Assembly (NCBI RefSeq): GCF_002575655.3
Contig: NC_053037.3
Coordinates: 501,588,544 to 501,652,543 of the forward strand
Reading direction: 5' to 3'
Length of the DNA stretch: 64,000 bases
Source: Aegilops tauschii subsp. strangulata
Lineage: Eukaryota > Streptophyta > Magnoliopsida > Poales > Poaceae
Positions within the stretch are counted from its first letter, which is position 1. Each line of letters opens with the position of its first letter. Positions 1-12,590 of this stretch are shown here, piece by piece. The notes beneath the pieces were generated by a model. That model saw only the letters and a list, made by a program, of their open reading frames with translations, was not told the origin of the DNA and made no database searches. Made by a program: the position numbers and the translations under genes.

Positions 1-230
1 ATATTCTCTCTATGGATATGTATGGTGTGTGACAGGTCCGGATACTATCATCGCGTCCGAAGACTATCTTGGAGTTCGGGATAAAGGGGACCCGCCTTGC
101 AATGCTGAAGACAATCTGCGCGCCGGACGTCTCGTCATTGAAGCCAGGTTCAGAGGCTACCGAGGGAGTCCTGGATTAAGGGGTCCTCGGGCGTCCGACC
201 TATTATCAATGGGTCGGACTGGTGGGCTAT
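1..230 (+). mobile_element. gypsy-type LTR, left part (cut by window edge)
   Basis: Non-coding sequence that resumes at 15115, on the far side of the copia element at 231-15109; the two parts read through naturally (ggtgggctat, then gaagacatgaagg). The right part has an LTR TATA box and a TG...CA-type 3' end. It resembles the LTR of abundant Triticeae gypsy families; the family was not confirmed. The LTR start lies outside the window. The short open frame at 29-235 is not regarded as a gene. Confidence 0.65.
226..230. repeat. target-site duplication of the copia element, left copy (diverged)
   Basis: GCTAT directly precedes the 5' LTR; GTTGT (15110-15114) directly follows the 3' LTR. The five-base words differ by two transitions, fitting an old duplication. 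The interrupted gypsy LTR resumes right after the second copy, which supports this reading. Confidence 0.55.
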
Positions 231-1705
231 TGTAAGTGCATCTAGTGCCCCTTAGTGATTTTGGTGTATTGAAGACTTATAGGTTGAGGGACTAATGCGT
301 TTGTGAGTGTACACAGGTCTATAAGTCTATGAGGAGTTTGATATTTGCAGAGAAAGTCGACCCCTAAAAATGAAGTTCTTCGTCTGAAGACTTTGAAAAT
401 GAACAAATTGGTGTGACCTTGAAGACTAGGTATCCATTCGAGGAACATGAAGCGTGAAGATTGTTTTCGTAGTTTCATTTTCTCTTTGTTGAGTCATAGG
501 AAACACCGTACTGTTAAAGGGGGTCGAGGAAATACTAAGGAAAAGTTTCCATGTCATGCTCAACTCAAAATCCTACACCCACCAATCCCTTCGAGTGAAG
601 CCATTGGAAATCTCATACAGTTTAGTTATATTCTTCAGTGATAGAGACGAAGTTCTTCTGGTCTCTGAGGAATTTGTTCTGACTGAGGAGTTAGGAATTC
701 GCCAATGCGGATTGCCTACACAGTGAGGAACATGATAGCCCTGAGGAATTTGATACGCAAATTTCCGACCGTTGATGTGCCTTGTGCCAGTTGTCCCAAC
801 ATATCTACCCACCTAACGGTCATATCATTGAAGGGCATTTATGTCTAATCATGTCGGGCTACTCGCTAGGCTATAAATAGCCGCCCCCTACAACCACTAG
901 CTGGTTGGCTGCTCCGAGAAACTGACACTTGTCATTTGAGAGCATCCCATCCTCCGAGGACTTTGAGCGAAAATCATCAAGTGAGGAAAACCCAAACCCA
1001 AACACCTACAAACCCAAAGTGATTGAGCATATCTGAAGAGATTGATCATGTGTGGATCCGACACTTGTTACCTTTGAAGACTGTGCTTCTTCCAGACGAT
1101 TAGGCCTCATGGTCTAGAGCATCCAAGAGGAATTGTGGATCACCGAGTGACCGAGTTTGTGAAGGTTCGGAAGTCACCTAAAGACTTGCCACGAGTTTTG
1201 GGCGAGGTCTGCGTGACCTTAGCTCAAGGAGAATACGGTGAGGACTGTGTGTCCGGGACTGTGTGTCCTCAGGTTTAAATACCTAGACGCTCCAACCAGA
1301 TGTACAACTGAGACAGCAGTTGGAACCGGTCTACCAAATCATTGTCTTCACCAAGCTTACTGGTTCTACTTCCTCAACTCTTTCATTTCCTCATAACTGT
1401 GTTGTGCGCTTGTTCATATCTGTGTTTGAAGACTTCGACTGAAGACTTTCTCAATTTCCTCAGTTCAATTTCTTTAGTGTGTTTGTCTTCATCCTGTGTT
1501 ATCCTGTGTTTACGCTTTCTGTACGCTTTGCTTGTCTTCATTTCATTATGATGACCATGCCTATGTTCTGTTATGTTTACTTCTGAGTACTTATTCCACT
1601 ACAAGTAGTTCTTTGCTAAGGAATTTCCTCACCCGCAAATTCCTCAGTGAAGAATTCATAAAAATCGCCTATTCACCCCCCTCTAGTCGATATAATGCAC
1701 TTTCA
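231..1705 (+). repeat. 5' LTR of the Sirevirus-type element
   Basis: Begins TGTAAGTGCATC and ends GCACTTTCA; the same ends bound the 3' LTR (12106 and 15109). Length 1475 bp. TATA box at 872-879. Compared with the 3' LTR there are scattered substitutions and a missing ~27-bp duplication present near 12265 in the 3' copy. Short open frames inside are not genes. Confidence 0.92.
872..879 (+). promoter_or_regulatory. TATA box of the 5' LTR
   Basis: TATAAATA within the 5' LTR, in the right place to drive genomic RNA synthesis. The identical word is conserved in the 3' LTR at 14287-14294. Confidence 0.7.
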
Positions 1706-1707
1706 AT

Positions 1708-1719
1708 TGGTATCAGAGC
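1708..1719 (+). other. primer-binding site (initiator Met-tRNA type)
   Basis: TGGTATCAGAGC lies two bases after the 5' LTR end. It is complementary to the 3' end of plant initiator methionyl-tRNA, the usual minus-strand primer of plant copia elements. Confidence 0.92.
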
Positions 1720-1772
1720 AAGGTACTCCCTTGTTCTGTGTGATTTTGGTTTAACCGCCTGGAGTTTTAGTT

Positions 1773-3515
1773 ATGTCGACCACAGGAATGAAGACTGTGT
1801 CATGCCCCATCTTTGACGGTCACGAGTATCCCAAGTGGAAGGCCATGATGAAGAACCGCCTCATGGCGATGAACAACGAGCTGTGGACCGTCACTAAGAT
1901 TGGTCTGACCGATATGTGCAAGATGGCGGAAGCTGATGACATTCGCAAGTACACTGTTCTCAACCTCACGGCGAAGGACGTCATCTGCTCCTGTCTGTCT
2001 CAAAATCAGTTCAGGAATATCATGCATCTCGATCATGCGAAGCTTATCTGGGACCGTCTCTGTGAGGTCTATGAAGGTCATCGAACCCGTCACGATCCTT
2101 GGTTTGAGGACTTCAAGGAATCTCTTAAAGCGATGACATTCGAACCAGAATCATCATCTTCTGCACCATGCCTTATAGCAAAAGATGCAAAGGTAACTGA
2201 ATGCTATCTATCTGAATCCAGTGATGATGAATCTGGTGATGAATTTGGAGCCAGCTATGTCAAACTTGCTTCCCTTGCCACTAAACAACAAAGAGCTTTG
2301 GAAAAAGTTTAATACATGCTAAATAAGAGTGATGATATGTTGGGTGAAGAAATGGACCAGTCGAAAGCTTTGGCTGAGAGTCTTCAGAGACTTCAGTCTA
2401 GGTTTGAAAACCTTCAAGGTCATCATAACACTCTCTTATCCGATCATGAGAAGCTTTCTTATGAATTTCTTCAGAGAAAGCAAGATCTTGAGAAGCTAAG
2501 AGTGAGTTATGAAGATCTTCAGAAGGAGCGCGATTCATTACTTGCTGAACAAATCAGCGCTGCTCAGGAAGAATTTGTTCCTCCTTGCTTGAAATGCATT
2601 GAACGTGAATCTGCTAATTCTTCACCTGAATGTTCAAATGATTCTAATGTTACAAATTCTTCAACTGTCTCTGCTATCACTAATTCCTCATCCGAGGACA
2701 TTGCTAGTATCACTGATGATGCAGGGTTGAAGGAATTGTACATGACAGGCATGTACAAAAGCCTCAAAGGGCATCAGACTCTTTGTGATGTGCTTAAAAA
2801 GCAGATCCTCAACAGGAACCCTAGGAAAGAGGGTATTGCCTTTGAGAGGAAACTCAACGCTGATGGTACATATTGGAAGCCCGAGCAGTACCCCAAAACC
2901 TCATGGGTTGCTGCAAAGGGACCTCCAGTAGATCCATCTAATCTATCTGGCTTTACATGTGAATCTCCTCATTCTTCTGATGAGTCATTTGACTCCAACT
3001 ATAAACTGTTCAAAAATGAGAATGGTGAAGTATTTGCTAGATATGTTGGCACTAACTGCAGGAACGGTTCCCCTATGAAGAAAATCTGGGTTCCCAAAAA
3101 GTGCCTTGAAAGTCTTCACGTGAATGTCATCATGACACCACCTGTGAAGAATAGGAGCCCCAGATCAAATTCTTCATATGGACCAAAGTCTTCATATGGA
3201 TCCAAGTCCTCATACGGACGAAATTCCTCACGTGGATCAAATTCCTCAAAAGGATCAAAGTCCTCATATGAATATCATCGTGCTAACAACTCTGTTTCGG
3301 AGGGAAGAGCTAAGGGCTATGAATATGAGCATTATTCTTCTAACCATTATGTTCATAAGTCCTCGAAGAATTTCTCTGCTTATTCATATGCTTATCCTAA
3401 CTCCTATGTGAAACGAAATGGATTGGATTCTATGCCACCTTTCTCATATGGAGCTCGCAGAGTGATGAACTCTTTGCCACCCCTTCAGATGTGGGTGGTG
3501 AAGAAAAAGAACTAA
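1773..3515 (+). pseudogene. gag: gag of the Sirevirus-type element (one in-frame stop)
   Basis: One reading frame from the ATG at 1773 to 3515, broken only by TAA at 2310-2312. The N-terminal ~120 residues have the copia Gag pattern (FDGHEYPKWKAMM near residue 14, later a KLIWDRLCEVYEG stretch). After the stop come about 80 residues of heptad-like Leu/Glu/Lys sequence (2330-2560) predicting a coiled coil, then a Ser/Asn-rich part and a repeated SSYGxKSSYG stretch around 3170-3270. Large coiled-coil Gag proteins are typical of Sireviruses. I do not see a clean CCHC zinc knuckle. Gag would form the virus-like particle. The single stop could be read through or be simple decay. Confidence 0.85.
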
Positions 3516-3746
3516 TTTCTTCTGCAGGGTCAGGTCTCCAGACGTGCTTGAACGTCTGAAGAATTTGCTGGAGACCTGAGAAATGCCTGAAAGGACGCAA
3601 GCTAATCATGAAGAAATGAACTTTCATTTCTCACGTCCTCATATTGCCTTATCTGCTATATTACTTGATGAAATTGACCTGATGAATTGATGTCATATTC
3701 TTCACTGATGAAGTATATGAGTTCGTAAGCTGCACTAATTCATCTG

Positions 3747-6687
3747 TAGGATGATCAACCCAAAGCCACTGAGTGGGTCCTCGATAGTGGATGTACAAAT
3801 CACATGACTGGTGACAAGATTCTATTGATGGATGCTCCCCTATCTCCATCACATCTGAAGCATATCATCTTCGCTGACAATGGCAAAAGTCAGGTATTGG
3901 GTCTAGGTAAGGTTGCAATCTCAAAGGATCGACACATGGACAAAGTCATGCTTGTCGAGTCCTTAGGATACAACCTCACGTCTGTCTTAATGCTTTGTGA
4001 TCTTGATATGGTTGTTGTCTTTGGCAAGCATCGTTGTGTTGTGATCATGGAAGCTGACAATTCCAAAGTCTTCGAAGGCTTTAGGAGAGGAGACTTGTAT
4101 ATTGTTGATTTCTCTATAGGACCACAACCAGCCGTATGCCTACTTGCAAAAGCTTCATAAGGGTGGCTATGGCATCGACGACTTGGTCATGCAGGCATGA
4201 GGAATTTGCACACGCTTGCGAAGAAGAAGCATGTCATTGGCATTGAGAATGTCAAATTCGTCAAGGGTCACTTATGCGGAACCTGTGAAGCTGGGAAGAT
4301 GACAAAGGCTAAGCATCCAGCGAAGACTATCATGACCACAACTTGACTATTTGAATTGCTTCACATGGATCTGTTTGGTCCTAATCATTACTCAATAGTT
4401 TCAAATGATGCATCTCAATATGGCTTTGTTATTGTTGATGATTACTATCGTTACACATGGGTACACATTGTTACTTACAAACATGAAGTGCAGGAAGTCT
4501 TCAAATGATTTTCCTCGAGGGCTTCAACCAACTTTGGTGTGAAGATCAAGCACATCAGAATTGACAATGGAACCGAGTTCAAGAATTCTAGTCTTGATGA
4601 CTATCTTGATGAACTTGGTATTACTCATGAGTTATCTGCTCCTTATACTCCTCAGCAGAATGGCGTCGTGGAGCGCAAGAATAGGACTCTTGCTGAGATG
4701 GCCCCCACTATGCTTGATGAATATAAGACGCCTCGTCGCTTCTGGATTGAGGCAATTGATACTGCGTGCCCCATCATCAATAGAGTTTATCTTCACAAAT
4801 TCTTAAAGAAGACTGCCTATGAACTCCTCAATTACACTAAACCCAATGTGAGTTATTTCAAAGTCTTCGGTGCTAAATGTTGGATTAGAGATCCTCATCA
4901 CAACTCTAAATTTGCACCGAAAGCTCATGAAGGTTTCATGCTTGGTTAAGGAAAGGACTCGCACACCTACAGAGTCTTCAACAACATTCTTCACAAGGTT
5001 GTTGATACTGTAGATGTGCGGTTCGATGAAACTAATGGCTCACAAAGAGAGCATCTACCTTCTGTGATAGATGAACCAGCACCTGAGGAATCTATCAAGT
5101 TCAAGGCTACTGAGGATGTCATTCCTACAGAAGAATCTGCTGAAGAATTCATTCTAGAACGTGAAGAACGTTGAGCTAAGGCACCTGAAGAAAATGCCGA
5201 TCAAATTCCTCGACGACAACTAGCTCATCCTCGCGTTGCAAAAGAAGTGCAAGTTGAAAAGATCATTGATGATATTGAAGCACCAGGTCCTCTCACACGC
5301 TCAAAAGCTTCACATTTATCTAAATTTTGTGGGCACTTTGCTTTTGTCTCTATCACAGAGCCCACTAAGGTAGATGAAGCTTTTTGGAACCTGAGTGGAT
5401 TCAAGCTATGCAAGAAGAATTACATCAGTTCGAGCTCAACAACGTCTTGGAACTGGTCAAACGTCCAGATCATCGCAAGCACAATATCATTGGCACAAAG
5501 TGGATCTACCGCAACAAGCAAGATGAAAATGGCCTTGTGGTGAGGAATAAGGCATGGCTTGTAGCTCAAGGCTACACACAGTTTGAAGGAATTGATTTCG
5601 ATGAAACTTTTGCACCTGTTGCTAGACTTGAGGCAATTCGCATATTACTTGCTTATGCTAACCATCATGATATCACTTTATATCAAATGGATGTGAAAAG
5701 TGCATTCCTCAATAGTAAGCTTGAGGAAGAAGTATATGATGCTCAACCCCCAGGTTTTGAAGATCCAAAGCATCCTGACAAAGTCTTTAGACTCAATAAG
5801 GCCCTCTATGGCCTCAAGCAGGCCCCTCGGGCGTGGTATGATACTTTGAAGGAATTCCTCATGAAGAAAGGCTTCAAACCCGGTTCACTTGATCCTACAC
5901 TTTTCACTAAGTCTTATGATGGTGAATTGTTTGTGTGCCAAATATATGTTGATGATATTATCTTTGGCTGTACTGACCAACGTTACACTGACGAATTTGG
6001 TTACATGATGAGAGAGGAATATGAAATGTCTATGATGGGAGAATTGAAATTCATTTTAGGTCTTCAAATTCATCAACAACGCAATGGCATATTCATATCT
6101 CATGAGAAATACCTCAAGGATGTACTGAGGAAATTCGGTATGCAAGATTGCAAAGGGGTCAAAATTCCTATGCCCACAAATGGTCATCTATGCACTGATG
6201 AAAATGGTATTGACTTCAATCAAAAGACTCTGACTATGCTGGTGATCGTGTGGACCGCAAGTCAACATCTGGCACATGCCATTTCCTCGGACGATCATTT
6301 GTCTGTTGGTCCTCGAAGAAACAGAACTGCGTATCACTGTCTACTGCTCAAGCTGAGTACATTGCTGTTGGTTCTTGCTGTGATCAATTGCTGTGGATGA
6401 AGCAAACTCTCAAGGACTACAACGTCAACGTGAAGAATGTGCCTCTCTACTGTGACAATGAGAGTGCCATCAAGATTGCTCATAACCCAGTTCAGCACTC
6501 GAAGACAAAGCACATTTAGATTCGTCATCATTTTCTTCATGATCATGTGTTGAAGGGCGACATCTCTATTGAGCATGTGAAGACTGAAGAACAGCTAGCC
6601 GATATCTTCACAAAGCCCTTGGATGAGAAGAGATTTAGCAAGTTGCGGTGTGAGCTAAATATCCTAGAATCTTCGAATGTTCTTTGA
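3747..6687 (+). pseudogene. pol: pol of the Sirevirus-type element: PR-INT-RT-RH, multiply broken
   Basis: Protease active-site region WVLDSGCTNHMTG at 3774; the HHCC zinc module WHRRLGH...CGTCEAGK at 4167-4290; integrase DDE core with MDLFGP near 4360, DNGTEF at 4564 and QQNGVVERK near 4655; copia RT with [10 protein letters not shown] near 5687 and catalytic YVDD near 5946; RNase H region from about 6250. Damage: stops at 4158, about 4344, 4506, 4947, about 5173 and 6517; a frame change near 5384 in a T-run; and a deletion near 6225 that removes the stretch linking RT to RNase H. Order PR-INT-RT-RH defines Ty1/copia. The gap after gag (3516-3746) has no open frame. Confidence 0.9.
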
Positions 6688-7400
6688 AAAGGACACTCAT
6701 CCTAACACTGATGCAAATTGATGACTTAGATGTGCAACACATGAAGAAACGTTTTTCTTCAATCAATGAAGAATAACACTCTATGTGTGAAGAAATTAAT
6801 GAAGAATTTGATTCTCAGAGCCCTACGACAATTGTACGCGGTGTCTGAAATCATCATTCTTATACGGTGGGTCACGCCACCACCAAAAGTTGAAAATCTT
6901 CAATTTGAGTTTTTCCTTAGTTTTGAAATTCCTCAGTTGTTCATGTTCTTCAACTTTGAATAGTCTTCACGGTTTCCGTTGTTTTTCTTCGTTGGCTATA
7001 TTGATATATATGAGTTTATGTCCTCTACAGCATTCACTTATTGCTATTTCTTCAAGTTGCTTTTTTCTGCTAACTGAATGTGGTCGGACCCTTCCCCCTC
7101 TATGCTAAACTCAATCCAATCTATTCACAAATTCTTCATGTGCATTCTATTTGAAACTCGTTCAAAATCTTCACTGTGTCCTTGTCAGCTGAAGAATTTG
7201 CGAACGGAACTTTTAACTTATCTTATCTAAATTTTCGGCTTTGCCGCCAAACCGTTCCGCATTCCACGAAACATTTATCTATTCACCCACGATCTCACAC
7301 GATCTCCACTTCTCAGTACGTGGGTGACACATGCCAAGCGAATGAGAAGGGTCAGGGGCACGTTCGTCCAAATTCTTTGGGTGAACAGTTTTTCACCGTG
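6688..7400 (+). other. pol-ORF3 spacer of the Sirevirus-type element
   Basis: No convincing coding sequence. AT-rich at first, then increasingly C/T-rich towards a promoter-like segment (see 7403). The words TTCTTCA, GTCTTCA and TTCCTCA recur, as in the rest of the element. Confidence 0.6.
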
Positions 7401-7402
7401 GC

Positions 7403-7410
7403 TATATATA
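7403..7410 (+). promoter_or_regulatory. possible internal promoter ahead of ORF3
   Basis: TATATATA is followed about 30 bp later by C/T-rich sequence and then a GC-rich, gene-like leader (about 7430-7610) with CAAACCCTAGCGCCGCC, as in cereal 5' UTRs. A possible leader intron runs from a GGTAAT donor near 7677 to TTCACAG near 8000. The ORF3 start codon is at 8125. This suggests ORF3 has its own promoter; it is inferred from composition only. Confidence 0.4.
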
Positions 7411-8124
7411 CCCCTCCCTTCCTCACTTCTCTTCTACTCCTCTCGACCTCACTCCAGCTCGAGCTTCTCAAACCCTAGCGCCGCCGCTACTTCATCATCA
7501 CCGGCGAGGAAGAGCTTCACTGCCTCGAGCTCATCGCCGTCGTACCCGCGCCGGCCGCGGATTTCTTCCCTCCGCCGCCGCCATAGCTGTCTTCCTCTAC
7601 CGAGTTAGGGCGTGGGAGATCTGAACTGACGAACTTCACATCTACACCTCTCAGTTCTTCATGTTCTTCATCCAGGGTAATTAAAAGTTACTTTTACTAC
7701 CCTCTTTGATTCAAATGACTACTACAAAATCTTCAAAAGTGTTTTTCTTCAAATCCTCACACACTAAACACCTAACATGTCATCTGTTCTTGATTCGTTT
7801 CTCTAAGCAGCATTTTTTTCTTCAAGATTCCTCAATTGTGTGGATCTTCGATCTATACAACTCTGGAACCTAAGACAAAATTGCTTAGTGAAATTCTTCA
7901 AGACTCATCTGGTCAAATTCCTCAAACTTGTTCTTTTTACAAAACCTTCTGAGAACGCATATGACCTCTCCAAATTCCTCGCAACTATACTCTGTTCACA
8001 GGTACTCAAGTCCGCTGCTAAATCACTAGGTTCTCATCAACTTAACTCATTTGCAGCGTTCCTCAAAGAAAAATTGCATACATCTTCAGAGAATTCCATT
8101 GTTCAAATTCCTCATCTGAAGAAA

Positions 8125-11100
8125 ATGGCTGATGGAAAGAAGCCACAAAAAGGAGGAAAAAGGCCTGAAATTAATACTGCTTTTGAGATCCTTGATGGCA
8201 TATACAAAGACTACTGCACTCCTGATGAGGCCAAGTTTGGAAAGGAGGACAAGAATCAGCGCAAAGTGCGCATCCAAAGGATAGAGAGGAGATGGGCAAG
8301 AGAGTGGAGGGAGTACAGATATGTTACTCCCAAATACATGAAGAAATTCGCGCTAAATTCTCCCTGCCCAAGACCTCCATTGGCACCTGGCCAAGAAGCA
8401 GATCGCACCAGCCTCAAGCGCGGTGAGGATTATCCTGATGAATGCGCTAAGCGCCAGCCAAAATTGGCCAGACAAGCAAGGGAAGCAGTTAGGAAATTCA
8501 ACGAAGACTCTGCTGCTGCTGCTGCCACTGCTGAGGCCTCTGCTATCAAGCCGAAGAAGGCCATGGCAAAGAAGCCTGCTCAAAAGCCAAGGTCTTCACC
8601 TTCAATGCCCTCACGGCCAAGTTCCTCAGCAATGCCCTCACGGCCAGAATCCTCAAAGCCCTCACAGCCAACTCCTCATGCCGCTCCCGCTCCAAAGTCC
8701 TCTGCTCCTCCGCCAAAGTCCTCAGTTGATCCAACAAAATCCTCTGCACCTGTGCACCTTGCCACGTGCCAAAGGATGACAGGCATCTCTATTGCCTCAG
8801 GAGCTTCTGCTAGTTACTCAGCTGCACCACATTCTTCAACAGGACCCTCTCTGCTGAAGACAAAGGCCATTGCTGGACGTGGCTCTCGCCCAAGTCCTCA
8901 CAAGAAGCAGGTCGCCTTCCAAGTGCCGTCTAATGAAGACGAAGTTGATGATGAGGAACTTGCCGAAATCATCAGAGATAGGCAAGTCAAGGCTGCTAGA
9001 GCCAAAGGCAGCAATGTGCCTCTTCTTCTGGATCCCAAGTTGATCCTCGGTTACATTGATCTCTGGCACAAGGACCCCAACACTCCTATGCCCGATTTCA
9101 AGTTGACACCTGGCCAAAGACATATGCTGACTGCCTTCATTCAAGAAGAGAATTGGAAATTTGAAAAGGCCAGGCAGATCAAGAAAGCGCAGTACATGAA
9201 GGAGCGCTTCCTGAAGAAAAATGTTGTCTCTATGACAACTGAAGAACTTGTCACTATTCAATCTGAGATCAAGAAACTCAGTGATGAATTTGACGCATAC
9301 AGTGCTGAATGGCTTGGAGCCAAAGTCAGGTTTGTGAAATTGTCTGAAAAGTTCACCTCCAATGTTGCAGCCTCGACGCAACAAGAAAATCCTCAGGCTA
9401 AAGCATTTGCTCAGCCGACTGAAGAAAATGCCAGCACCACTGATGACATTCAACCAAATTCCTCTGCTCCTCCTGTGCCTACTCCAACTCCAATCCTTCC
9501 ATCTGCATCAGATGTGAAGAAAAGGAAAGCATCAACTTCATCAGATTCTTCAGCTCCGAAGAAGATGAAGCCTTTGACCAGCTCGTTTGCTAATCCCATT
9601 GATGTTGTTCCTATATCCACCATGCCATCAAAGGACCTTGTTCCTTTTGATGAAGATTATGTGATTCCTAGTGAATCCGATGAAGAGAATCCTTCTGCTG
9701 CTTCGTCAGAGCAGTTGGATGAAGAAATTGAATTGGATGCAATCCCTTCAACCCCCACAGTTTCCTCGCCCATGCCTCAGTTCACTGCTGAAGAGGCCGA
9801 CGTTGAAGAAATGGAAGAAGAAGATGTGGACATTGGCTGTACCACACCCGTGCTGAATGATGACTTTTGGGAAAGTTAGGACCCCAACTCTCCACTGTTC
9901 ACACCGTTGCAACAAATTCCTCAGTCCCCAGTAACTACAGTACAAATCGGCTCTGATGAACCACATGCCACACCGTCTGTCCATGAAGAAATTCCAGCCA
10001 CTAGAGCTGAAGAAAATGAAAATGAAGAATTAAAGACCTAGGTTGTCACTGAAGAAGAAGCAGAAATTCCTCAGCCTGTGCAACCTGAGATTGCGATTCC
10101 TGATGTGATAATGCAATTGACTGACACTCCTCAGCCCAAGCCAAAGGATCCATTCTCAAAGAAGCAGAAATCCAAGGCTGATGATTTCTTCGGCGAGCAC
10201 GTGTTCTTCACTGACTACAATCCCTATGATTCTGCTCGTCTTAGAAGAAAGCGCTTCTGGACCGCCAGCCAGGCCAACTTCTATTCTTCAATGCTCTTCA
10301 ACAAGACAAAGTCGTCGACCACGAGCATATTCCTCATGTGGACATGGAATCACTGCCATGCTTCACTCCTATCCTCAGTGTGCTTCACGGCACAGGCCTC
10401 CTGAACTTTTGCACAGACATAGTTGATTGGAATGAAGAGCTCATTCTTCAATTCTACGCAACACTGCCTATCACAGGAGATGGTGACGATGTGAACTCCT
10501 GGGTTTTGGACTGGATGACCGAAAATACTCACTACAAGGCACCGGCCTCTGAATTACTTCACGCCCTGCCCATCAGTCCTCCACCTGAAGGAGCTCGTTG
10601 CCTCTACCAAGAGCCTGAACTGACTGCCCATTATATGCAAGTTCTTATGAAGCCTCTGAAACCTGGTCAAGCCTCATGGACCAAATTCCTCATGAAGGAA
10701 TTGCAGTATGTACCAAGGACAATCTATCGCATTCTGACAGAGACTATGAGTCCAATCAAAGGCCACGACTCCTCTGATGAGGAAATTATTGGCATCATGA
10801 AGAATCTGGTATTCAACATCATTCATGGCATACCCGTCAACTATCATGATTTCTTCACGAGGACTCTGGCAAATGTTGCACTTTCTCCGTTTGAGCTGAA
10901 GCCCTATGCACCATGGATTATGAGATTCCTCAGAACAAGGTCTTCACTCAACTACAAGGCTGATTTTCAGAATCACCTCAGCTACTTGCCCCCAATCGAA
11001 GTCCTCAAGCGGACCTATTCCTCAGCTGATGAAAAGGGCAAGGCTACTGCTGTTGTTGATGAAGGCATTTGTCCATTGGACGGTCAGTTTTTCAAAGCTG

Positions 11101-11587
11101 CATTTATTCCACCAATGATGACTCTGCCACTCATGATTCTGCTGCCCATGCATCCAAGCCAAATCCTCAAGCCACTGCTCCTCGTGTGATGACTGACCGT
11201 GACCTTCTGCTTAGTCTTCACCAGAAGGTGGATCGAAACCATAAATGGGTTAAGCGTCAGTTTGGTTCTATTCTTCACAACATGACTGCCACACATAATG
11301 TAGTGAAGAAAAACCATTACTACCTCCATGAAGTCTTCGGTCGCACCTGGGCTATTCTATCACATGTATATGGTGAAGAAGATCTGAAGAAAATGGGTCT
11401 CAAGGAGGATTTTGACTGGTCTACACCTCCATTGAAGAAATTCAAGAAGGTCAAGGTTCCTTCCTTGGTGGCCAGCTCATATTCTTCATCGCACGAAACC
11501 GACGAGCATGAAGACTTGGACGACACTGCGGCAGGCCCTACTATGACAAACGACCGCAACAACGCTAGCGCTCCTCCATCAACATGA
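8125..11587 (+). pseudogene. third ORF of the Sirevirus-type element, downstream of pol
   Basis: Chosen start MADGKKPQKGG at 8125; the frame is open upstream to 7840, but that part is probably leader. Segments: basic N-terminus (to about residue 90); Ala/Pro/Ser-rich linker with repeated PSRPSSSAMPSRPESS-like words (8580-8760); an acidic stretch (9640-9850); and a conserved-looking globular part (10338-11130) with many Trp, Tyr and Phe; then a charged tail to 11587. Breaks: TAG at 9877, TAG near 10039, a frameshift near 10305 and another near 11110. It occupies the position of the env-like ORF of Sireviruses, but I see no clear transmembrane segment or signal peptide, so I do not call it an envelope protein. 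Function unknown. Confidence 0.75.
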
Positions 11588-12105
11588 TATTCTTCAGGGG
11601 CGTTAGTCCTCATTTTCGATCCTTTTGGTCATTCGATGACAAAGGGGGAGAAATTTGAGTTAGTCTTCAAGCGGGTCTATCTATATGGGCGTTATTTTTC
11701 TAAGTTACAACTCTCATTCTTTTGATGACTTTGTTGGATCGAGTTGTAAACTTAAACTCTATGGTGGCCTGATACTCTTGCTGAGCTTTCTGCATGCTTA
11801 TTCCTCATTAATGCTAATGCATGCATGTTGAACTACATCAGTCACCATATTTCATCTTGCATTTCAAATTCTTCATATTATATGACAAATGCGTGTATGA
11901 ATTACAAGATATAGGGGGAGATCTCCATGATTCTACTCTTCAAGTGTGCATTGCTTCAAAAGCAAATTCCTCGCTATGCACATCTTCAGGGGGAGTTCTT
12001 CTATATCTTGCAATCAATTCCTCAATATCAGTATTTACACTTCATATGTTTATCCCTGTTGAAAACTTAACCTATGTTGTCATCAATCACCAAAAAGGGG
12101 GAGAT
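11588..12105 (+). promoter_or_regulatory. multiple polypurine-tract zone
   Basis: AGGGGGAG occurs four times: within 11641-11650, at 11913-11920, 11988-11995 and 12096-12103. The last abuts the 3' LTR and is the expected plus-strand primer (AAAAAGGGGGAGAT, 12092-12105). Repeated tracts upstream of the 3' LTR are a described Sirevirus signature. Confidence 0.85.
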
Positions 12106-12585
12106 TGTAAGTGCATATAGTGCCCCTTTGTGATTTTGGTGTATTGAAGACTTATAGGTTAAGGGACTAATGCGTTTGTGAGTGTACACAGGTCTATAAG
12201 TCTATGAGGAGTTTCATATTTACAGAGAAAGTCGACCCCTAAAAATGAAGTTCTTCGTCTGAAGACTTTGGATTTTTGAAGACTTTCTGAAGACTTTGAA
12301 AATGAAGAAATTGGTGTGACCTTGAAGACTAGGTATCCATTCGAGGAACATGAAGCGTGAAGATTGTTTTCGTAGTTTCATTTTCTCTTGGTTGAGTCAT
12401 AGGAAACACCGTACTTTTAGAGGTGGTCGAGGACATACTAAGGAAAAGTTCCCATGTGATGCTCAACTCAAAATCCTACACCTACCAATCCCTTCGAGTG
12501 AAGCCATTGGAAATCTCATACAGTTCAGTCATATTCTTCAGTGATAGAGACGAAGTTCTTCTGGTCTCTGAGGAATTTGTTCTGA

Positions 12586-12590
12586 CTGAG
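12586..12590. repeat. target-site duplication of the solo LTR
   Basis: CTGAG before and CTAAG (14098-14102) after the solo LTR, one mismatch. The uninterrupted homologous site in the 5' LTR reads tctgactgaggagtta (about 680), which confirms the duplication. Confidence 0.85.

Noticed and set aside
8836..9453. 205-codon minus-strand frame
   Set aside because: Antisense of ORF3 of the Sirevirus-type element; no domain or promoter.
8125..11587. Calling the third ORF of the Sirevirus-type element an envelope protein
   Set aside because: The position fits the env-like ORF, but no signal peptide, transmembrane segment or fusion-type hydrophobic stretch is evident.
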